19,742 nt of DNA. It comes from JAXHMM01 sp964528445 (GTDB lineage: Bacteria > Bacteroidota > Rhodothermia > Balneolales > Balneolaceae). Under the pieces are notes generated by a model. The model was not told the origin of the DNA. It searched no databases and was given only the letters and a program-made list of their open reading frames with translations. Position numbers and translations under genes: made by a program. The stretch spans positions 1 to 19,742 of the forward strand of contig CAZGSL010000035.1 in the NCBI GenBank assembly GCA_964528445.1, read 5' to 3'. This document shows positions 16,556 through 19,742 of this stretch, piece after piece (the first letter of the stretch is position 1; each line of letters starts with the position of its first letter).

Positions 16556-16927
16556 GTGCCTACTATACAACAACTGATACGCAAAGGTAGAAAAAGTAAG
16601 ACGAGCAAGACAACTGCTCCCGCTCTGGAAAACTGCCCGCAGAAGCGCGGCGTGTGCACGCGCGTTTATACAACAACGCCCAAGAAGCCGAACTCCGCGC
16701 TTCGGAAGGTGGCACGCGTGCGCCTGACCAACGGGCACGAGGTGACCGCCTATATCCCGGGAGAGGGGCACAACCTGCAGGAGCACAGTATTGTACTGAT
16801 ACGCGGGGGACGGGTCAAGGATCTTCCCGGCGTTCGCTACCACATCGTACGCGGAACGCTCGACACCGCCGGCGTGGAAGACCGCAAGCAGGGACGCAGC
16901 CTCTACGGCACGAAGAAGCCGAATTAG
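16556..16927 (+). CDS. rpsL: 30S ribosomal protein S12
   Basis: S12 lies at the decoding centre of the small subunit. The 123 residues match the family throughout: PTIQQLIRKGR at the N terminus, TTPKKPNSALRKVARV with Lys43 (the residue whose change commonly gives streptomycin resistance; the sensitive form is present here), and GGRVKDLPGVRYH with Lys88 and Asp89, the latter being the site of methylthiolation in many bacteria. Translation starts at GTG, not ATG; no in-frame ATG lies near the conserved N terminus. It is the first gene of the str operon, followed after 42 bases by rpsG. Confidence 0.98.
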   Translation: MPTIQQLIRKGRKSKTSKTTAPALENCPQKRGVCTRVYTTTPKKPNSALRKVARVRLTNGHEVTAYIPGEGHNLQEHSIVLIRGGRVKDLPGVRYHIVRGTLDTAGVEDRKQGRSLYGTKKPN

Positions 16928-16969
16928 TCGGCAATCGCACGGTATCGCAGGAATTAAACAGAAGGAACC

Positions 16970-17437
16970 ATGAGAAGAAAACAAGCGGAGAAACGCGAAA
17001 TCCAGCCGGACCCGTTGTTCGGGGACAAGCTGGTTACCCGTTTCGTGAACAACCTGATGAGGGACGGCAAGAAAAACGTCGCGCGCAAGATTCTCTATCA
17101 GGCCTTTGAAATTATCGAGGAGCAGACCGGAGAGGCCGGCATTGACGTATTCAAGGAAGCCCTCGACAACGTATCGCCCGTCGTGGAGGTTCGCGGGCGA
17201 AGGGTGGGCGGTTCCACCTACCAGGTTCCGGTTGAGGTCCGCCCCGACCGGGGAACGGCGCTGGGCATGCGCTGGCTGATCAGCGCGAGCGAAGGCCGCA
17301 ACGACAAGTCGATGGCCCGGCGCATTGCGCGGGAGCTGATGGATGCCGCCAACAACGAAGGAGGCGCGGTAAGAAAGAAAGACGAGATTCACCGGATGGC
17401 GGAAGCCAACAAGGCCTACGCACACTTCCGGTTCTAG
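16970..17437 (+). CDS. rpsG: 30S ribosomal protein S7
   Basis: S7 is a primary 16S rRNA-binding protein that starts assembly of the 30S head. The 155 residues match the family in length and motifs: MRRKQAEKREIQPDPLFGD, VTRFVNNLMRDGKKNVARKI, VEVRGRRVGGSTYQVPVEV and the C-terminal EIHRMAEANKAYAHFRF. AAGGAA (16962-16967) precedes the ATG closely. The 42-base spacer after rpsL is much shorter than the E. coli one that carries the S7 translational repressor site. fusA follows after 61 bases. Confidence 0.98.
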   Translation: MRRKQAEKREIQPDPLFGDKLVTRFVNNLMRDGKKNVARKILYQAFEIIEEQTGEAGIDVFKEALDNVSPVVEVRGRRVGGSTYQVPVEVRPDRGTALGMRWLISASEGRNDKSMARRIARELMDAANNEGGAVRKKDEIHRMAEANKAYAHFRF

Positions 17438-17498
17438 AAAACGATAACATTGTCTATTGAAATCCAGTAGTAGACGGATACAGAGCTTTAACAATCCC

Positions 17499-19646
17499 AT
17501 GGCTGAAGCAACCAAGAAAAAAACCGACCCCGAAATTATAGACCGGATCAAAAGGACCCGGAATATCGGCATTATGGCCCATATCGATGCCGGGAAAACC
17601 ACGGTGACCGAGCGGATCCTGTTCTATACCGGAATTACCCACCGTATGGGCGAGGTGCACGACGGGGCCGCCACCATGGACTGGATGGAGCAGGAGAAGG
17701 AGCGGGGTATTACGATTACCTCCGCCGCCACCCACTGCATCTGGAAAAACCACCGCATCAACATTATCGACACCCCCGGCCACGTGGACTTCACGGTCGA
17801 GGTGGAGCGTTCCCTCCGGGTACTCGACGGCGCCATCGGCGTGTTTTGCTCCGTGGGAGCCGTACAGCCGCAGTCGGAAACGGTCTGGCGGCAGGCGAAC
17901 AAGTACGACGTTCCCCGCATGGCATTCGTCAACAAGATGGACCGTACGGGAGCCGATTTCTTCAATGTGGTCACGCAGATGAGGGAGAAGCTGAATGCGA
18001 ATCCGATCCCCATCCAGATGCCCATCGGTACGGAGGAGGATTTCCGCGGCGTGGTCGACCTGATCAACATGCGGGGCATTATCTGGGACGAGCAGACGCT
18101 CGGCATGGAATACGACGAGATTGAGATTCCCGACGACCTGAAGGAGAAGGCCGCCGAGTACCGCAAGATCATGCTCGAGGCGATTGCGGACCAGAACGAC
18201 GAGCTGATGGAGAAATACCTCATGGAAGAGGAGATCAGCGAGGAAGAGATTGACGAGGCTATCCGGCAGGCCACCCTGGACCGCTCCATCACCCCCGTGA
18301 TGTGCGGCTCGGCGCTGAAGAACAAGGGCGTGCAGACGATGCTGGACAAGGTTATTAAGTATATGCCGAGTCCCTACGACATTCCCCCGATCACCGGAAA
18401 GGATCCGGAAGATCACTCGATCAAGCTGGAGCGCAAGCCCAGCGTGCAGGAGCCGTTTTCGGCCCTGGCCTTCAAGATCATGTCGGATCCCTACGTGGGG
18501 AAACTGACTTTCTTCCGCGTCTATTCCGGGGAGCTGGAGAAGGGATCCTATATCTACAACTCCACCACCGGCAACAAGGAGCGGATCGGCCGCGTGCTGG
18601 AGATGCACGCCAACGACAAGAAGGACATGGACGTGGTGCGGGCCGGCGACATCGCCGCGGCCGTGGGCGTCAAGGATGTCCGTACGGGAGATACCTTCTG
18701 CGACATTGACCATCCCATTCTGCTGGAGGAGATCACCTTTCCCGAGCCGGTAATCAAGCTGGCCGTGGAGCCCAAGACCAAGGCCGACTCCGAGAAACTG
18801 ACCAAGGGCCTCATCAAGCTGGCCGAGGAGGATCCCACCTTCCAGGTCGAGACCGACGAGGAGACCGGCCAGACCACTATCGCGGGCATGGGCGAGCTCC
18901 ACCTGGAAATTATTGTGGACCGCCTGAAGCGCGAATTCAAGGTGGAGGCCAACGTCGGCCGTCCCCAGGTTTCCTACCGGGAGACCATTCAGGGCACCGT
19001 GGAGCACCGCGAGACCTACAAGAAGCAGACCGGCGGCCGGGGCAAGTTTGCCGACATGGAATTTGAGATGGGTCCCCTGGAGGCCTTCGAGGAGTACGAG
19101 GAAGACGACAAGAAAGTGTCGGTAGAGGACGGCTTCAAGTTTATCGACGAGATCGTCGGCGGCAACATTCCCCGGGAGTTTATTCCCGCGGTGGAAAAAG
19201 GATTCCGCCAGGCCATGAAGGGAGGGATCCAGGCCGACTATCCCGCGCAGGACATCGGGGTCCGGCTCTTTGATGGATCCTATCACGACGTCGACTCCGA
19301 CGCATTCAGTTTCGAGCTTTGCGCCAAGCTGGCCTTCCGCCGCGCGGCGGTCAAAGCCCAGCCTACGATCCTGGAACCGATCATGGACGTCGAGATCATC
19401 ACCCCCGAGGAGTATATGGGAGACGTGATCGGCGACCTGAACGGCCGCCGGGGCATCATCGGCAAAATGGACAACAACAAGGAAGGTTCGGTGGTAACGG
19501 CCAAGGTGCCGCTCTCCGAGATGTTCGGCTACTCCACCGACCTGCGATCCACTACCCAGGGGCGGGCCGTGTACTCCATGGAGTTCTCCGAGTACGCGCC
19601 GGTGCCGGACAACGTGGAACAGGAGATACTGGAATCGAGAACGTAA
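17499..19646 (+). CDS. fusA: Elongation factor G
   Basis: EF-G drives translocation of tRNA and mRNA on the ribosome by GTP hydrolysis, and with RRF helps recycle ribosomes. The 715-residue product has G1 AHIDAGKT (27-34), EKERGITI (65-72), DTPGH (91-95), NKMD (145-148), the G5-type CGSALKNKGV, then domain II (YVGKLTFFRVYSGELEKG), domain III with AGMGELHLEIIVDRL, domain IV (VSYRETI) and a C-terminal domain V (IMDVEIITPEEYMG). The ATG at 17499 is chosen over an in-frame TTG at 17457, because the conserved sequence begins shortly after it. It sits in the classical str order between rpsG and tuf. Confidence 0.97.
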   Translation: MAEATKKKTDPEIIDRIKRTRNIGIMAHIDAGKTTVTERILFYTGITHRMGEVHDGAATMDWMEQEKERGITITSAATHCIWKNHRINIIDTPGHVDFTVEVERSLRVLDGAIGVFCSVGAVQPQSETVWRQANKYDVPRMAFVNKMDRTGADFFNVVTQMREKLNANPIPIQMPIGTEEDFRGVVDLINMRGIIWDEQTLGMEYDEIEIPDDLKEKAAEYRKIMLEAIADQNDELMEKYLMEEEISEEEIDEAIRQATLDRSITPVMCGSALKNKGVQTMLDKVIKYMPSPYDIPPITGKDPEDHSIKLERKPSVQEPFSALAFKIMSDPYVGKLTFFRVYSGELEKGSYIYNSTTGNKERIGRVLEMHANDKKDMDVVRAGDIAAAVGVKDVRTGDTFCDIDHPILLEEITFPEPVIKLAVEPKTKADSEKLTKGLIKLAEEDPTFQVETDEETGQTTIAGMGELHLEIIVDRLKREFKVEANVGRPQVSYRETIQGTVEHRETYKKQTGGRGKFADMEFEMGPLEAFEEYEEDDKKVSVEDGFKFIDEIVGGNIPREFIPAVEKGFRQAMKGGIQADYPAQDIGVRLFDGSYHDVDSDAFSFELCAKLAFRRAAVKAQPTILEPIMDVEIITPEEYMGDVIGDLNGRRGIIGKMDNNKEGSVVTAKVPLSEMFGYSTDLRSTTQGRAVYSMEFSEYAPVPDNVEQEILESRT

Positions 19647-19687
19647 CAGACCACTAGGAAAGAACACCAGCAACAGAACATTATATT

Positions 19688-19742
19688 ATGGCAAAAGAGA
19701 CATTTCAGCGGACGAAGCCGCACGTAAACATAGGAACGATCG
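19688..19742 (+). CDS. tuf: Elongation factor Tu (5' end only)
   Basis: Only 18 codons are present before the window ends. MAKETFQRTKPHVNIGTI is the diagnostic EF-Tu N terminus, and the position 41 bases after fusA is the expected place in the str operon. EF-Tu brings aminoacyl-tRNA to the ribosomal A site. Nothing can be said about the rest of the gene. Confidence 0.93.
   Translation, partial: MAKETFQRTKPHVNIGTI

Noticed and set aside
17454..19673. Very long open frame on the minus strand across fusA; similar long antisense frames over recG, ptsI, tilS and the VPS10-like gene
   Set aside because: They are antisense to clearly recognisable genes, have low-complexity G/R/V/H-rich translations with no family motifs, and are expected from codon bias in GC-rich DNA.

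Overview
The window looks like a chromosomal, housekeeping stretch from a GC-rich member of the Bacteroidota/Balneolota/Rhodothermota group. That placement is an inference. It rests on GC-rich coding sequence, acidic proteins, mostly weak Shine-Dalgarno signals, several promoter-like sites resembling the Bacteroidota TTG-N19-21-TAnnTTTG pattern, a YfhO protein with a GHNAKLLA-type motif, a large secreted Asp-box (VPS10/sortilin-like) protein, and a bifunctional phosphoglucose/phosphomannose isomerase. I count 17 protein genes (two cut by the window ends) and one tRNA. There is no insertion sequence, CRISPR array, prophage or other mobile element.

Layout. Bases 1-1490 (minus strand): gatC followed by a YfhO-family membrane protein that runs off the left edge. 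Bases 1687-7508 (plus strand): a tightly packed six-gene run, HPr (ptsH), Enzyme I (ptsI), bifunctional PGI/PMI, a short biotin-protein ligase (birA type), tRNA-Ile lysidine synthetase (tilS) and hypoxanthine phosphoribosyltransferase (hpt). The genes touch or overlap at most junctions, so co-transcription is likely. A tRNA-Ser(GCU) follows at 7571-7659. Bases 7747-10977 encode a 1076-residue secreted protein with about ten Asp-box repeats and no cysteine at all. Convergent to it on the minus strand lie yjbQ and an SDR-fold protein without the usual YxxxK catalytic pair.

From 12461 the translation and repair block begins: typA/bipA (plus), recG (minus, stop codon directly abutting that of typA, probable TTG start), and then the str operon rpsL-rpsG-fusA-tuf (plus), with tuf cut after 18 codons at the right edge.

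No intergenic stretch exceeds 300 bases; the longest are 1491-1686, 12206-12460 and 16358-16555. I see no clearly new multi-gene system. The points most worth a second look are the catalytically atypical SDR protein, the cysteine-free VPS10-like protein, the PTS phosphorelay pair (HPr with both His15 and Ser46) without sugar permeases nearby, and the recG start region.
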